The translations under genes were made by a program, and so were the position numbers. Positions 15,632-24,069 of a stretch of DNA of 64,000 nt are shown here, piece by piece. This DNA is from Streptomyces sulfonofaciens (lineage in GTDB: Bacteria > Actinomycetota > Actinomycetes > Streptomycetales > Streptomycetaceae). Under the pieces are notes generated by a model. It did no database searches, was not told the origin of the DNA, and was given only the letters and a program-made list of their open reading frames with translations. Location of the stretch: contig NZ_BNCD01000019.1 in the NCBI RefSeq assembly GCF_014656295.1, forward strand, positions 1 to 64,000, in the 5' to 3' direction. How positions within the stretch are numbered: position 1 is the stretch's first letter; each line of letters opens with the position of its first letter.

Positions 15632-17622
15632 GTGGTGAGCTCCAGGGTGGGGAGGCCGGGCGGGCGCAGTCCGAAGACGTGGGCGTACAGCGACAGCTCC
15701 GCCTCCAGGGCCCTGATCATGGTGTCCGCACGCCGGAAGCCGTGGCCTTCCCCTTCGAAGGTGAGGTAGGCGTGCGGCACCCCCCTGCCCTTCAGTTTGG
15801 CGAGGAACCGCTCGCACTGCGCGGGCGGGCAGATCACGTCGTCGAGCCCCTGGAGCAGCAGGAACGGCGCGGTGATCCGGTCGGCGTGCTCGGACGGCGA
15901 GCGCTCCCTGTACCGTCCGGGCACCTCGGCGAGCGGTCCGACCAGCGACTCCAGGTACTGCGACTCGAAGTCGTGGGTCTCGCCCGAGCCCCAGGCGGTG
16001 AGGTCGAGGATCGGGTAGATGATGGTGCCGCAGGCGTAGACGTCGGTGGTGGCGAGCGAGGCGGCGGTGGTCCAGCCGCCGGCGCTGCCGCCCCGGATGG
16101 CGATGCGGGCCGGGTCCGCGGTGCCTTCCTCGGCCAGTGCCCGGGCCACCGCCGCGCAGTCCTCGACGTCCACCACGCCCCACTGCTCGCGCAGGCGGTT
16201 GCGGTAGGCCCGGCCGTGTCCGGCGGAGCCGCCGTGGTTGACCTCGACGACGCCTATGCCGCGTGAGGTGAAGTAGGCGATCTCCAGATCGAGGACGAGC
16301 GGGGCGCGGCTGGTGGGGCCGCCGTGCACCCACACCGCGTACGGCGGCAGCTCCCCGTCGGGTGCGGTGCGGTCGGGGTGGTGCGGCGGGTAGACATGGG
16401 CGTGGATGTCCCGGCCGTCGGGCCCGGTGAAGGTGCGGATCCGCGGCTCAGGGTAGTACGCGGGGTCCACCGGATCGTGGTGCGCCGAGCCGATCACACG
16501 GGTCTCACCGGTGGCGGCGTCCAGTTCGACCACCTCGTAGCCGCTGCGCGGCCCCGCGGCGACGCCGACCACCCGGGTGCCGTGTGCGGCGAGGGTCGGC
16601 GCCCACTCGGTCCAGGGGCCCGCGGCGTCGGTGACCTCGCCGGTCGCCGGGTCGAGGATGCCGAGGACGGGCGCGCCGCGGCCGTGCAAGACGGCGATCC
16701 GCCCGTCGGCGAGCGGGGCGAACCAGCGCAGCACGATCCGCCAGAGCGGGCCCGCGAACTCCTCGTCGCGCGGGCACAGCGCGGTTGCCTCGGCATCGGG
16801 ACGCTCGCCGGCCGGGGCCCGGTAGAGGTTCCACCAGCCGGTGCGGTCGCTGGCGAACAGCAGGTGTCCCGCGTGGTCCCACTCGACCTGCGCGATGGAC
16901 TCCTCGGGCCCGCCGGCGAACTCGACGGGAGGGGCGAAGGTGCCATCCTCGCGTACCTCGGCGAGCATGATCCGGGTGCCGTCCCACGGCATGAGCGGGT
17001 GGTCCCAGACGAGCCATGCGGCGTGGCGGCCGTCGGGCGAGAGGCGGGCGCCGGTGACGAAGCGGTGCCGGTCGTCGGTCAGTTCCCGTACGGCGCCGCG
17101 GTCCTTTGCGGCGGAGCCGTCCAGAGGCACGGCGGCGAGCACGCGCCGCAGGTCGGTGGGGTCCTCCCCGGTGAACTCCTCCAGGACGCACCAGACCTCG
17201 CCCCGGTCGGGGTGCACGGTGAGGTCGGCCCAGCGCAGGCCGCCGCCCACGGGTGACAGCGGGGTCAGCGGGCGAGGCCGGGCGTCCTGCGCATCGGGCT
17301 CGTAGACGTACAGGCGCTGGTCGGCGAAGTCGCAGAACACCACGAGCGGGCCCGCGCCGGGGCGTTCCGCACCCGCCCAGGGCCCTCCGCCGTACTCGAT
17401 GACCCGGCTGCGCGCGTTCCAGGGCGGGGGCAGCACGGGGCTCCCCGGGGTGTCGGGGCGGCGGCGCACCAGGGCGCGCCGGCCGGCCTCGGCGGGCCGC
17501 GGCTCGGTCCACCACGCCTCGCCCCCGATGAAGCCCACGTACTCGGGCCGCCCGTCGTGCGCGGCGGCGAGCCGTGCGTCGATCGGCGAAGGCCAGGACC
17601 CGTACGGCAGTGTCCGCATCAT
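15628..17622 (-). CDS. Prolyl oligopeptidase-family S9 peptidase
   Basis: This 664-residue protein has an N-terminal beta-propeller-like region (repeated motifs such as ARLSPDGRHAAWLVWD and WDHAGHLLFASDRTGWWNLYR) and a C-terminal alpha/beta-hydrolase domain. The catalytic Ser lies in RGGSAGGWT, the Asp in LQGLDDVICP and the His in EGEGHGFRR. WVHGGPTS supplies the oxyanion region. It probably cleaves short peptides or acyl-aminoacyl peptides in the cytoplasm, as no signal peptide is visible. The start MMRTLPYGSW follows no strong ribosome site; one codon later is equally possible. It is the first gene of a pair with LD-carboxypeptidase. Confidence 0.88.
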   Translation of the reverse strand: MMRTLPYGSWPSPIDARLAAAHDGRPEYVGFIGGEAWWTEPRPAEAGRRALVRRRPDTPGSPVLPPPWNARSRVIEYGGGPWAGAERPGAGPLVVFCDFADQRLYVYEPDAQDARPRPLTPLSPVGGGLRWADLTVHPDRGEVWCVLEEFTGEDPTDLRRVLAAVPLDGSAAKDRGAVRELTDDRHRFVTGARLSPDGRHAAWLVWDHPLMPWDGTRIMLAEVREDGTFAPPVEFAGGPEESIAQVEWDHAGHLLFASDRTGWWNLYRAPAGERPDAEATALCPRDEEFAGPLWRIVLRWFAPLADGRIAVLHGRGAPVLGILDPATGEVTDAAGPWTEWAPTLAAHGTRVVGVAAGPRSGYEVVELDAATGETRVIGSAHHDPVDPAYYPEPRIRTFTGPDGRDIHAHVYPPHHPDRTAPDGELPPYAVWVHGGPTSRAPLVLDLEIAYFTSRGIGVVEVNHGGSAGHGRAYRNRLREQWGVVDVEDCAAVARALAEEGTADPARIAIRGGSAGGWTTAASLATTDVYACGTIIYPILDLTAWGSGETHDFESQYLESLVGPLAEVPGRYRERSPSEHADRITAPFLLLQGLDDVICPPAQCERFLAKLKGRGVPHAYLTFEGEGHGFRRADTMIRALEAELSLYAHVFGLRPPGLPTLELTT

Positions 17623-18000
17623 CTCCCCATCTCCCGGTGTCTTCCCATTTCTCGGTGCCTCCCCGTCCCTCGGTGTCCCCCGGTGTCCCCCGGCGCCCCC
17701 CGGTGTCTCGGGGGCCCTGGGGGCCCCGGGGGCCCCGGGGCTCGCGGAGTCTTGCGTGGCTCTCGGATGCTCGTGTCCGTCGCCCGTCGCCCGTCGCCCG
17801 CCGCCCGCCGCCCGCCGCGTGCCGTGCCCGGCCGTACGTGCGGCGCACGCTCCGGCCGCCGCCGGTGCGGGGCGGCCCCGCTCGGTGCGGGGCGGCCCCG
17901 CTCGGTGCGGGGCGGCCCCGCTCGGCGCGGGGCGGCCCCGCTCGGCGCGGGGCGGCCCCGCTCGGCGCGGGGCGGCCCCGCTCGGCGCGGGGTGCGGGCC
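17623..18000. other. Repeat-rich intergenic region
   Basis: This 378-bp stretch has no supported gene. It contains C-rich degenerate repeats related to CCCCCGGTGT (about 17640-17720), a run of GTCGCCC/GCCGCCC heptamers (about 17778-17815) and the 20-bp tandem array described separately. It separates two minus-strand peptidase units and must include the promoter of the S9 gene. Confidence 0.6.
17861..17992. repeat. 20-bp tandem repeat array with internal dyads
   Basis: Six 20-bp units (CTCGGTGCGGGGCGGCCCCG, the first with two changes) and a 12-bp partial unit lie head to tail. Units at 17881 and 17901 carry T at position 6; those at 17921, 17941 and 17961 carry C. Each unit contains a 15-bp dyad, GCGGGGC-G-GCCCCGC across the join. 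The array ends 9 bp beyond the M20 peptidase stop, so the transcript would carry a series of hairpins. Confidence 0.9.
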
Positions 18001-19464
18001 TCACGCCGTGCGCAGGAAGCGGTCGAGTACGCGGACGCCGAAGTGCAGTGCCTCGACCGGTACCCGTTCGTCGACGCCGTGGAAGAGCGTGTCGTAGTGG
18101 AAGTCGGCGGGCAGCTTCAGCGGGGAGTAGCCGTAGCCGGTGATGCCGAGCCGGGAGAACTGCTTGGCGTCGGTGCCGCCCGCCATGCTGAAGGGCACCA
18201 CGTGGGCCTCGGGGGCGAACTCCTCGACGGCGGCGCGCATCCCGGCGAAGGCGGGCGAGTCGACCGGCGACTGGAGGGCGATCTCGCGGTGCAGGAACTC
18301 CCACTCGACGCCGGGCCCCGTGAGCCGGTCGAGGGTGGTCCGGAACTCCTCCTCGGCGCCGGGCAGACAGCGGCCGTCGACGTGGGCGACGGCCTCGCCC
18401 GGGATGACGTTGACCTTGTAGCCGGCGTCCAGCATGGTGGGGTTGGTGCTGTTGCGCACGGTGGGCGCGACCAGCGCACCGGCCCTGCCCAGCCGGGTGA
18501 TCAGCGCGTCCACCTCGGAGTCGGGGCCGTCCAGGTCGGCCTCGATGCCGTAGAGCGCGGCGAGTTCGGTGAGGGCGGCGCGGACGGTCGGCGTGAGCCG
18601 GACGGGCCAGCGGTACTCGCCGATGCGGGTGATCGCGGCCGCGAGCCGGGTGACGGCGTTGTCGTCGTTGACCCGGGAGCCGTGTCCCGCGCGGCCGCGG
18701 GCGGTCAGCTTCAGCCAGGCGGTGCCGCGTTCGCCGGCCGCGATGGGGTAGATCTGGCGGCCCTGGCCGTCGTGCACCGTGTAGGCGCCGGACTCGCTGA
18801 TGCCTTCCGTGCAGCCCTCGAAGAGCACGGCGTGCCGATCGGCGAGGAAGCCCGAGCCGTCCTCGGCGCTGGCCTCCTCGTCGGCGGTGAAGGCGATCAC
18901 GATGTCCCGGCGGGGCCGCAGGCCCGCGCGTGCCCAGTAGCGCACCAGGGCGAGGACCATCGCATCCATGTTCTTCATGTCGACGGCGCCGCGTCCCCAG
19001 ACCACGCCGTCGCGGACCTCGCCGGAGAACGGGTGCACGCTCCAGTCCTCGGCCCGTGCGGGCACCACGTCGAGGTGGCCGTGCACCAGCAGGGCGGGGG
19101 CGTTCGGGTCGGTGCCGGGGATGCGGGCGACGACGTTGGTGCGGCCCGGGGTGCGCTCCAGCAGGGTGGGGGTGAGACCTGCGTCGGCGAGCAGTTCGGC
19201 GGCGTACTCGGCGGCGGGCCGCTCCTTGCAGGAGCCGCCGCCGTAGTTGGAGGTGTCGATGCGGATCAGCTCGGAGGTGAAGCGCACCACCTCGTCGAGG
19301 GCGCGCGCGTCGACCTCGGCGGCCGCGGCGCCGGGTGCGCCGGTGCCCAGGGCCCCCGCGGCCGGCGCGCCGGAGGCGGCCCCCGGCACCCTGCCGTTCA
19401 CCGAAGGCGGCTGCGTCGCCACGGGCTTCTCGGGTCCGTCTGCCGTCCCGGACTGCTCAGCCAT
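18001..19464 (-). CDS. M20-family metallopeptidase
   Basis: A 487-residue zinc-dependent exopeptidase or deacylase of the M20 family. The metal ligands are visible in LLVHGHLDVVPA (His, Asp), GRGAVDMKNMDAM (bridging Asp), FTADEEASAEDGSGFL (Glu-Glu) and the C-terminal FHYDTLFHG (His). The dimerisation domain is inserted in the middle (LKLTARGRAGHGSRVNDDNAV onward). The first 50 residues are a low-complexity Ala/Gly/Pro leader of uncertain use. GGAGGAGC precedes the ATG at 19464. The gene overlaps the end of the M55 peptidase gene by 8 bp, so the two are co-translated and probably act on the same peptides. No signal sequence is apparent. Confidence 0.9.
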   Translation of the reverse strand: MAEQSGTADGPEKPVATQPPSVNGRVPGAASGAPAAGALGTGAPGAAAAEVDARALDEVVRFTSELIRIDTSNYGGGSCKERPAAEYAAELLADAGLTPTLLERTPGRTNVVARIPGTDPNAPALLVHGHLDVVPARAEDWSVHPFSGEVRDGVVWGRGAVDMKNMDAMVLALVRYWARAGLRPRRDIVIAFTADEEASAEDGSGFLADRHAVLFEGCTEGISESGAYTVHDGQGRQIYPIAAGERGTAWLKLTARGRAGHGSRVNDDNAVTRLAAAITRIGEYRWPVRLTPTVRAALTELAALYGIEADLDGPDSEVDALITRLGRAGALVAPTVRNSTNPTMLDAGYKVNVIPGEAVAHVDGRCLPGAEEEFRTTLDRLTGPGVEWEFLHREIALQSPVDSPAFAGMRAAVEEFAPEAHVVPFSMAGGTDAKQFSRLGITGYGYSPLKLPADFHYDTLFHGVDERVPVEALHFGVRVLDRFLRTA

Positions 19465-20293
19465 ACTGCTCCTCCACGGCGGCCGAGGCGATCGTGGTGA
19501 CCGCCTTGAAGGTACGGATTCCCTCGTACATGGTGTCGCTGGTGTATTCGACGGTGCGTTCACCGGTCCTGGCGACGCCCGGGACCACGGTCGCCGCCAT
19601 CGACAGGTGCTCGGCGTCGAACTCGACCCGCACGGTGTACGGCCCGGCGCCCGCGGCGGGCTCGTGGCGCACCGCGAGCGCCGCGGCACGCTCGGCCGCG
19701 GCCCTGATGTCGGCGGCGGTGCGGGCCGGGGTGCGGCACACGGCGGCGTACCGCGAGACGTGGTCCTTGACGGCGACCTTCAGCGCCTCGGGGGCGTAGC
19801 CGAGGGCGTCCTCGCAGGTGAGGTCGTCGCCGGTGACCAGCACCACGGGGATGCCGTACTCGGCGACCAGGGCGGCGTTCAGCAGGCCCTCGCTGGCCCG
19901 CCGGCCGTTCAGCCAGACACCGGTGATGGAGTTGGCGAGGTAGGTGTGCGCGAGGACCCCCTCCATGCCGGCGCCCGTGTGGTAGCCGACGAACGCGATG
20001 CCGTCGACGTCGCCGTGCTGGACGCCCTCCACCATGGACAGCGTCTTGTGGCGGCCGGTGATCATCTGGGCGCGCTCGTCCAGGTTCTCCAGGAGGAGGT
20101 TGCGCATCGTCCAGTGGGCCTCGTTGATGAGCACCTCGTCGGCCCCGCCGTCCAGGAAGCCGAGGACGGCGGCGTTGACGTCCGAGGTGAACAGCGCACG
20201 GCAGCGCTCCCACTGCGGTGTGCCGGGCAGTACGTCGGCGGGCCAGGTCACGCCCGTCGCGCCCTCCATGTCGGCGCTGATGACGATCTTCAC
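19457..20293 (-). CDS. M55-family D-aminopeptidase-like protein (DppA type)
   Basis: The 278-residue product matches the DppA family of zinc aminopeptidases: MKIVISADMEGATGVTW (metal-binding D-x-E), DEVLINEAHWTMRNLL, FVGYHTGAGMEGVLAHTY (His ligands) and VVLVTGDDLTCEDA. DppA hydrolyses N-terminal D-amino acids from D-containing dipeptides, and self-compartmentalising decamers are known for the family. With the overlapping M20 peptidase gene downstream it forms a two-gene peptide-degrading operon; the nearby LD-carboxypeptidase makes peptidoglycan peptides a plausible substrate. The ATG at 20293 begins the conserved first strand. Confidence 0.9.
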   Translation of the reverse strand: MKIVISADMEGATGVTWPADVLPGTPQWERCRALFTSDVNAAVLGFLDGGADEVLINEAHWTMRNLLLENLDERAQMITGRHKTLSMVEGVQHGDVDGIAFVGYHTGAGMEGVLAHTYLANSITGVWLNGRRASEGLLNAALVAEYGIPVVLVTGDDLTCEDALGYAPEALKVAVKDHVSRYAAVCRTPARTAADIRAAAERAAALAVRHEPAAGAGPYTVRVEFDAEHLSMAATVVPGVARTGERTVEYTSDTMYEGIRTFKAVTTIASAAVEEQYG

Positions 20294-20470
20294 TCGCTCT
20301 CCGTTCTCCCCAGGTCAGACCCGCCATCAGCCAACAGCCTCGGCCCGCTGTGGCGCAAGTGGTCACGCCATACCTCCGGTGACCGGGGGGCGAACGGAGC
20401 CTGAAGGGACGCCTGGGGCTGCGCCCGCGGGCCCCGCGCCACCACGGCAGATCGGGCGGTCGGCTACTGC

Positions 20471-20502
20471 GGGAGTACGACGGACCGGGAGTACGACGGA
20501 CC
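20471..20502. repeat. 16-bp direct repeat, two copies
   Basis: Two identical 16-bp copies (GGGAGTACGACGGACC) lie head to tail, followed to about 20580 by more diverged copies containing GGCGGACCGGG. They precede the decayed PatG-like gene. Confidence 0.75.
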
Positions 20503-20559
20503 GGGAACGTGGCGCCGGGGGCACGGCGGACCGGGGGCCTGACGCCGGAGGGCGTGGCG

Positions 20560-21135
20560 GACCGGGAGCGTGACGCCGGTGTGCTGGTGAACGCCCTCGG
20601 GCGAAGGCCGCGACCGACCGGCCGCCATGTCGTCATCGGCCTGCGCGGGCCGATCGCCCCGCCGAGCCCGTGCCACGGGCTGACCCTGCCGGTGGTCCTC
20701 CTCGACCAGTTGTACGCCTTCGACGACCAGTTGTACGCCTTCGACGTCGACTCGCTCGTGGGGGCCGCCGCCGAGGCCCGGCTCCGTCGACGAGGCCCCG
20801 TTCCGGGCGGCCCAGGAACTCTTCGAGCGGGTGCATCCAGATCGCCGACCACGCCGGTTCCTCCGACGAGCACCGTGCGTTGCACCGTCTCGCGATTGCG
20901 CCACCCGCAGGTCCACGCCACGACCGCGGAGGCGTTCACCGCCGGTCGGGCGCTGACGCCGATCGAAGCGCGCCCCTCACGTCTCACCGGCGCGCGCGGG
21001 ATCCTCGGCGTCCTCTTCTCGTACACCGACCGCCAAGGACGTGAGCGGGAAGCTCTTCGTCCGTGCCGATGCGACCGAGGAGTTCCCGTTCCTGGTCGCG
21101 AAGCTCTCGCCGCACCACGCCCGCCGAACCGCCCG
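20560..21135 (+). pseudogene. Decayed gene fragment resembling a PatG C-terminal region
   Basis: Protein-like segments continue through four frame changes: GRRPRPTGRHVVIGLRGPIA and LPVVLLDQLYAFD in frame 1 (about 20572-20760), SVDEAPFRAAQELFERV in frame 2 (from 20783), IQIADHAGSSDEHRAL in frame 3 (from 20835), RHPQVHATTAEAFTAGRAL to VLFSYTDRQ in frame 1 (from 20899), and KLFVRADATEEFPFLVAKL in frame 2 (from about 21045). A 21-bp tandem duplication at 20704-20745 repeats DQLYAFD. The order of segments resembles the C-terminal domain of PatG-like cyanobactin maturation proteins; this family call rests on memory. No N-terminal protease domain is present, so the remnant is both truncated and frameshifted. 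Confidence 0.6.
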
Positions 21136-21229
21136 GGCGGGGCGCCGGCGCCGGTCGGTGAGGCGGCGTGGCCGTGTGTGCGGGCCGGTGCGGAGGTCGT
21201 CGGCCCGACCTGCGCACCGGCCCGCGTAC

Positions 21230-21673
21230 TCACCCTTCGAGGCGCTGCGCCAGCTTCTCCAGCACGGCCCCGTAGATGCGGTTCAGCCCCTTCGGTGCGA
21301 AGGTCCTCTCGAAGAAGCCGCCGATGCCGCCCGCGCCGTTCCAGACCGTGGTGACGACCACCCGCGCCCGGCCCTCCCCGGCGGGGGTGACACGCCAGGT
21401 GGTGACCATCGAGGAGTTGCGGTCCTTCTCGACGAGCTCTCCGTCGGTGGGCTCGGTCACCTCCATCAGGCAGTCCCGCACCCGCTTGCTGGTCGCCTGG
21501 AGCCGCCAGTGCACGAGGGTGCCCTCGCCGTCGCCGCCCTCGCGCACCTCGTACTCGCTGAAGTGCTCGGTAAGCACCGGCCCCCGGGTGCCGCTGTAGT
21601 CGGCCAGCGCGTCGAAGACGTCGTCCGGCTGAGCCGCGATGATCCGTTCGGTGACGGCCTCGACCTGCGCCAT
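21230..21673 (-). CDS. SRPBCC (START-like) family protein
   Basis: A 147-residue lipid-binding-fold protein. It opens with MAQVEAVTERIIAAQPDDVFDALADY, the first strand and helix of the polyketide cyclase/START-like fold, and continues with VLTEHFSEYEVREGG, GTLVHWRLQAT, and a final amphipathic helix NRIYGAVLEKLAQRLEG. Members bind hydrophobic ligands; no ligand can be assigned. The ATG at 21673 has a GGGAGGAAG ribosome site about 5-8 nt upstream; an in-frame ATG at 21715 would overlap the divergent promoter. It is divergent from the radical SAM gene with 171 bp between starts. Confidence 0.85.
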   Translation of the reverse strand: MAQVEAVTERIIAAQPDDVFDALADYSGTRGPVLTEHFSEYEVREGGDGEGTLVHWRLQATSKRVRDCLMEVTEPTDGELVEKDRNSSMVTTWRVTPAGEGRARVVVTTVWNGAGGIGGFFERTFAPKGLNRIYGAVLEKLAQRLEG

Positions 21674-21786
21674 GAACACTTCCTCCCTCGTTCCCACACG
21701 GTCGGGCCAAGCCAATCACCCCGCGGTGCGCCTGCCCAAATCAGGGCCCGCGGCACGCCTCCGGAAGCCTCACGCGCACGATCAAG

Positions 21787-21800
21787 GGAACATTTGTTCT
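21787..21800. promoter_or_regulatory. LexA-type SOS box upstream of the radical SAM gene
   Basis: GAAC-ATTT-GTTC (21788-21799) matches the Gram-positive/actinobacterial SOS box pattern CGAAC-N4-GTTCG in its two half-sites. It lies 45 bp before the ATG of the Rv2578c-like radical SAM gene, in an AT-rich patch that is its likely promoter. My recollection is that the mycobacterial homologue Rv2578c is in the LexA regulon, which would support this. Confidence 0.6.
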
Positions 21801-21844
21801 ATTGTGTGTCGCGTGCTGCTGCCGAGTGCCGTCGAGGAGGCGTC

Positions 21845-22924
21845 ATGCGCTGGGAGAACCTCACAGAGAAGCCCGCCGGGGGCGGGGACTCCGCGCCGCC
21901 GCGCGATGCCGCGCTGTTCGGCACGGACGCGGTGACGACGCGCACCTTCGACACCCCCGAGTTCCGCGGCATCGTCTTCCACGAGGTCCGCGCGCGGACG
22001 ATCGTCAACCGCGTGCCGGGCGCCTCCCGGATGCCGTTCGAGTGGACGATCAACCCGTACCGGGGTTGCAGCCACGCCTGTGTCTACTGCTTCGCTCGCA
22101 GCACCCACAGCTATCTCGACCTGGACACCGGGCACGGCTTCGACTCGCAGATCGTGGTGAAGGTCAACGCCCCCGAGGTGCTGCGGCGCCAGCTCGCGTC
22201 GCCGCGCTGGCACGGCGAGCACATAGCGATGGGCACCAACGTCGACTGCTACCAGCGGGCCGAGGGCCGCTACGGGCTCATGCCGGGCATCATCGGCGCG
22301 CTGCGCGACCACGCCAACCCGTTCTCCATCCTGACCAAGGGCACCCTGATCCTGCGTGACCTGGACCTGCTCGTCGAGGCCGCCGAGGTCACCGACGTGG
22401 GCCTGTCCGTGTCGGTGGGCTTCGTCGACCAGGAACTGTGGCGGACCGTGGAGCCGGGCACGCCCGCGCCGCACCGGCGGCTCGACGTGGTGCGGCAACT
22501 GTCGGAGCACGGCCTGGGCTGCGGGGTCCTGATGGCCCCGGTGCTGCCGTTCCTGAGCGATCACCCCGACCAGTTGCGCGCCACCGTGCGCGCGATCGCG
22601 GCGTCCGGTGCCACCTCGGTGACCCCGCTGGTGCTGCACCTGCGGCCGGGGGCCCGCGAGTGGTACACGGCCTGGCTGGGACGGCACCACCCCCATCTGG
22701 TCCGGCGCTACGAGCGGCTGTACGCGGCCGGGGCGTACGCGCCCAAGTGGTACCAGCGCCGGGTGACTCGGGAGGTGCACGAGCTGGCCCGCGAGTTCGG
22801 CATCGGGCCGTCCGGGCCGGGCGGGCCGCGCCGTATCCGGATGCGCGAGCCGGAGCCGGAGCACGCGAGGGCCCTGCCCGAGCAGGAGCGGCCCCCGGGC
22901 CACACCCAGCTCACCATTCTCTGA
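21845..22924 (+). CDS. Radical SAM protein, Rv2578c family
   Basis: This 359-residue protein carries the radical SAM iron-sulfur motif as GCSHACVYCFARSTH (C-x3-C-x2-C, about residue 70), preceded by MPFEWTINPYRGC as in the Rv2578c/SplB-like group. Later segments IAMGTNVDCYQRAEGRYGLMPGIIGAL, ILTKGTLILRDLDLL and VTPLVLHLRPGAREWY are also typical. SplB relatives repair UV spore photoproduct, and an SOS-type box upstream fits a DNA-repair role, but the substrate of this family is not established. GAGGAGG lies 4 nt before the ATG at 21845. The last 50 residues are Pro/Glu/Arg-rich and variable. Confidence 0.87.
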   Translation: MRWENLTEKPAGGGDSAPPRDAALFGTDAVTTRTFDTPEFRGIVFHEVRARTIVNRVPGASRMPFEWTINPYRGCSHACVYCFARSTHSYLDLDTGHGFDSQIVVKVNAPEVLRRQLASPRWHGEHIAMGTNVDCYQRAEGRYGLMPGIIGALRDHANPFSILTKGTLILRDLDLLVEAAEVTDVGLSVSVGFVDQELWRTVEPGTPAPHRRLDVVRQLSEHGLGCGVLMAPVLPFLSDHPDQLRATVRAIAASGATSVTPLVLHLRPGAREWYTAWLGRHHPHLVRRYERLYAAGAYAPKWYQRRVTREVHELAREFGIGPSGPGGPRRIRMREPEPEHARALPEQERPPGHTQLTIL

Positions 22925-23424
22925 AGGGTCGGGCGGCCCCGAGGGCGCGCGGGACACCGGCCGCACGCGTGCGGGACGACCGGTCCGCCCCGCAGCCCGC
23001 CCCGCCCGACCGCCCCGGCGCCGGCGCCCGGCGCCGGGCGCCCCTTGGCCGGACCCGGCGCACGCCCCACAGCGGCCGCCGCCGTCAGGGCCGCAGGCCG
23101 GGCCGGCCCACCACTCCCCGGGCCGTCCGGGCCTCGACCATGTCGGGCCCCGGGCGCCATCAGCCGTTTCTCCGGGGCAGCCGTACGTGTTCGGATCGAG
23201 GCAGCACCCCTGGCGGCCCTGCCGGCCCGAAGGAATCCTCTCCGGGTGGCCCACGAACTCCTGGACGGCGTCGCGGCCCAGCGGGTCCTTGGCACCCCTC
23301 TCCACCCGTGCCCCCGGGATCTCCGGCGGCGCCCGTGCTCATCCCGACCCGCACCTCGCCGGGATGAGCACGGAGCGGAACAGCACGGCGGTCTCGCGCC
23401 AGTCGGGCCGGGCCCGCCGCACCG
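22925..23424. other. 500-bp region without a supported gene
   Basis: Only GC-rich, low-complexity frames are present. A hairpin at 23335-23371 probably terminates the HEAT-repeat gene. A minus-strand frame near 23250 reads RDAVQEFVGHPERI, which could be a gene remnant, but it has no start or continuation I can defend. Confidence 0.4.
23335..23371 (-). terminator. Hairpin after the HEAT-repeat gene
   Basis: Twelve-bp perfect arms (GTGCTCATCCCG and its complement) with a 13-nt loop lie about 55 nt beyond the stop at 23425. Confidence 0.6.
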
Positions 23425-23994
23425 TCACGCCGGCAGGCGAGCCAGGGCCGCCTCCGCCGCGGCGGCGAGGCGCGGGTGGGCGGCCGCGTCGGTGAGCACG
23501 GCGCGGGCCCGCCCGTCGCCGAGCGCGCCGAGGCCCTCGACGCAGGCCAGCGCCACCTTGCCGTACGGGTCGTGCGGGACCAGGCGGCGGCGGAGCGTGG
23601 TGATGAGCGCGGGCACGGCCTCGGGCGCGCGCAGCTCGGTGAGCAGCCGCACCGGATGCAGGGCGTAGGCCACCCGGAGTTCGTTGGTGGCCAGGGCCGC
23701 CGCGGCGCGGGCGGTGCGCGGGTCTCCGAGCCGGGCCAGGGCACGGGCCGCGCAGGCGCAGCGGGCGGGGTCGCGGTGGTTGAGCAGCAGCACCAGGGTC
23801 TCGAACGCGCGCCGGTCCCGGGCGCTGCCCAGCCGGAAGGCGGCCAGCTCGCGCGCCCACAGCGGCTGCCCGGCGGCGGTCAGCACCCCGGCCAGGGTGT
23901 CGTGGTCCGCCGTCGCCACCAGCCGCTCGAAGTCGGGGGCCCCGGCCGACTCCTTGCGTAAGCGCTCCGTGAGCACTCGCAACTCTTCGTCCAT
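23425..23994 (-). CDS. HEAT-repeat protein
   Basis: A 189-residue all-helical protein with at least four HEAT-like repeats, e.g. ELAAFRLGSARDRRAFETLVLLL, ARALARLGDPRTARAAAAL and KVALACVEGLGALGDGRARAVL. Such proteins are scaffolds for protein contacts; sometimes this family is mislabelled adenylosuccinate lyase, but no lyase motif is present. No membrane or secretion signal is visible. The ATG at 23994 lacks a ribosome site and has TACGCT 8 nt upstream, suggesting a leaderless message. It is divergent from the 3-hydroxyacyl-CoA dehydrogenase gene with about 456 bp between starts. Confidence 0.8.
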   Translation of the reverse strand: MDEELRVLTERLRKESAGAPDFERLVATADHDTLAGVLTAAGQPLWARELAAFRLGSARDRRAFETLVLLLNHRDPARCACAARALARLGDPRTARAAAALATNELRVAYALHPVRLLTELRAPEAVPALITTLRRRLVPHDPYGKVALACVEGLGALGDGRARAVLTDAAAHPRLAAAAEAALARLPA

Positions 23995-24002
23995 GGCCTG
24001 GG

Positions 24003-24008
24003 AGCGTA
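24003..24008 (-). promoter_or_regulatory. -10 element of a leaderless HEAT-repeat gene transcript
   Basis: TACGCT on the minus strand lies 8 nt before the ATG at 23994. Confidence 0.45.
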
Positions 24009-24069
24009 GCCGGGACGCAGATCGCGGGGACAGACCACGAAGAGTCCCGAAAGGACCCTGGCGCGCTCG

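Noticed and set aside
21041-21844. Plus-strand extension of the radical SAM frame to 21041
   Set aside because: It passes through the PatG-like remnant and antisense to the SRPBCC gene; a GAGGAGG ribosome site fixes the start at 21845.
22925-23310. Minus-strand frame with RDAVQEFVGHPERI
   Set aside because: It might be a gene remnant, but no start, length or family could be defended and the frame continues antisense into the radical SAM gene.
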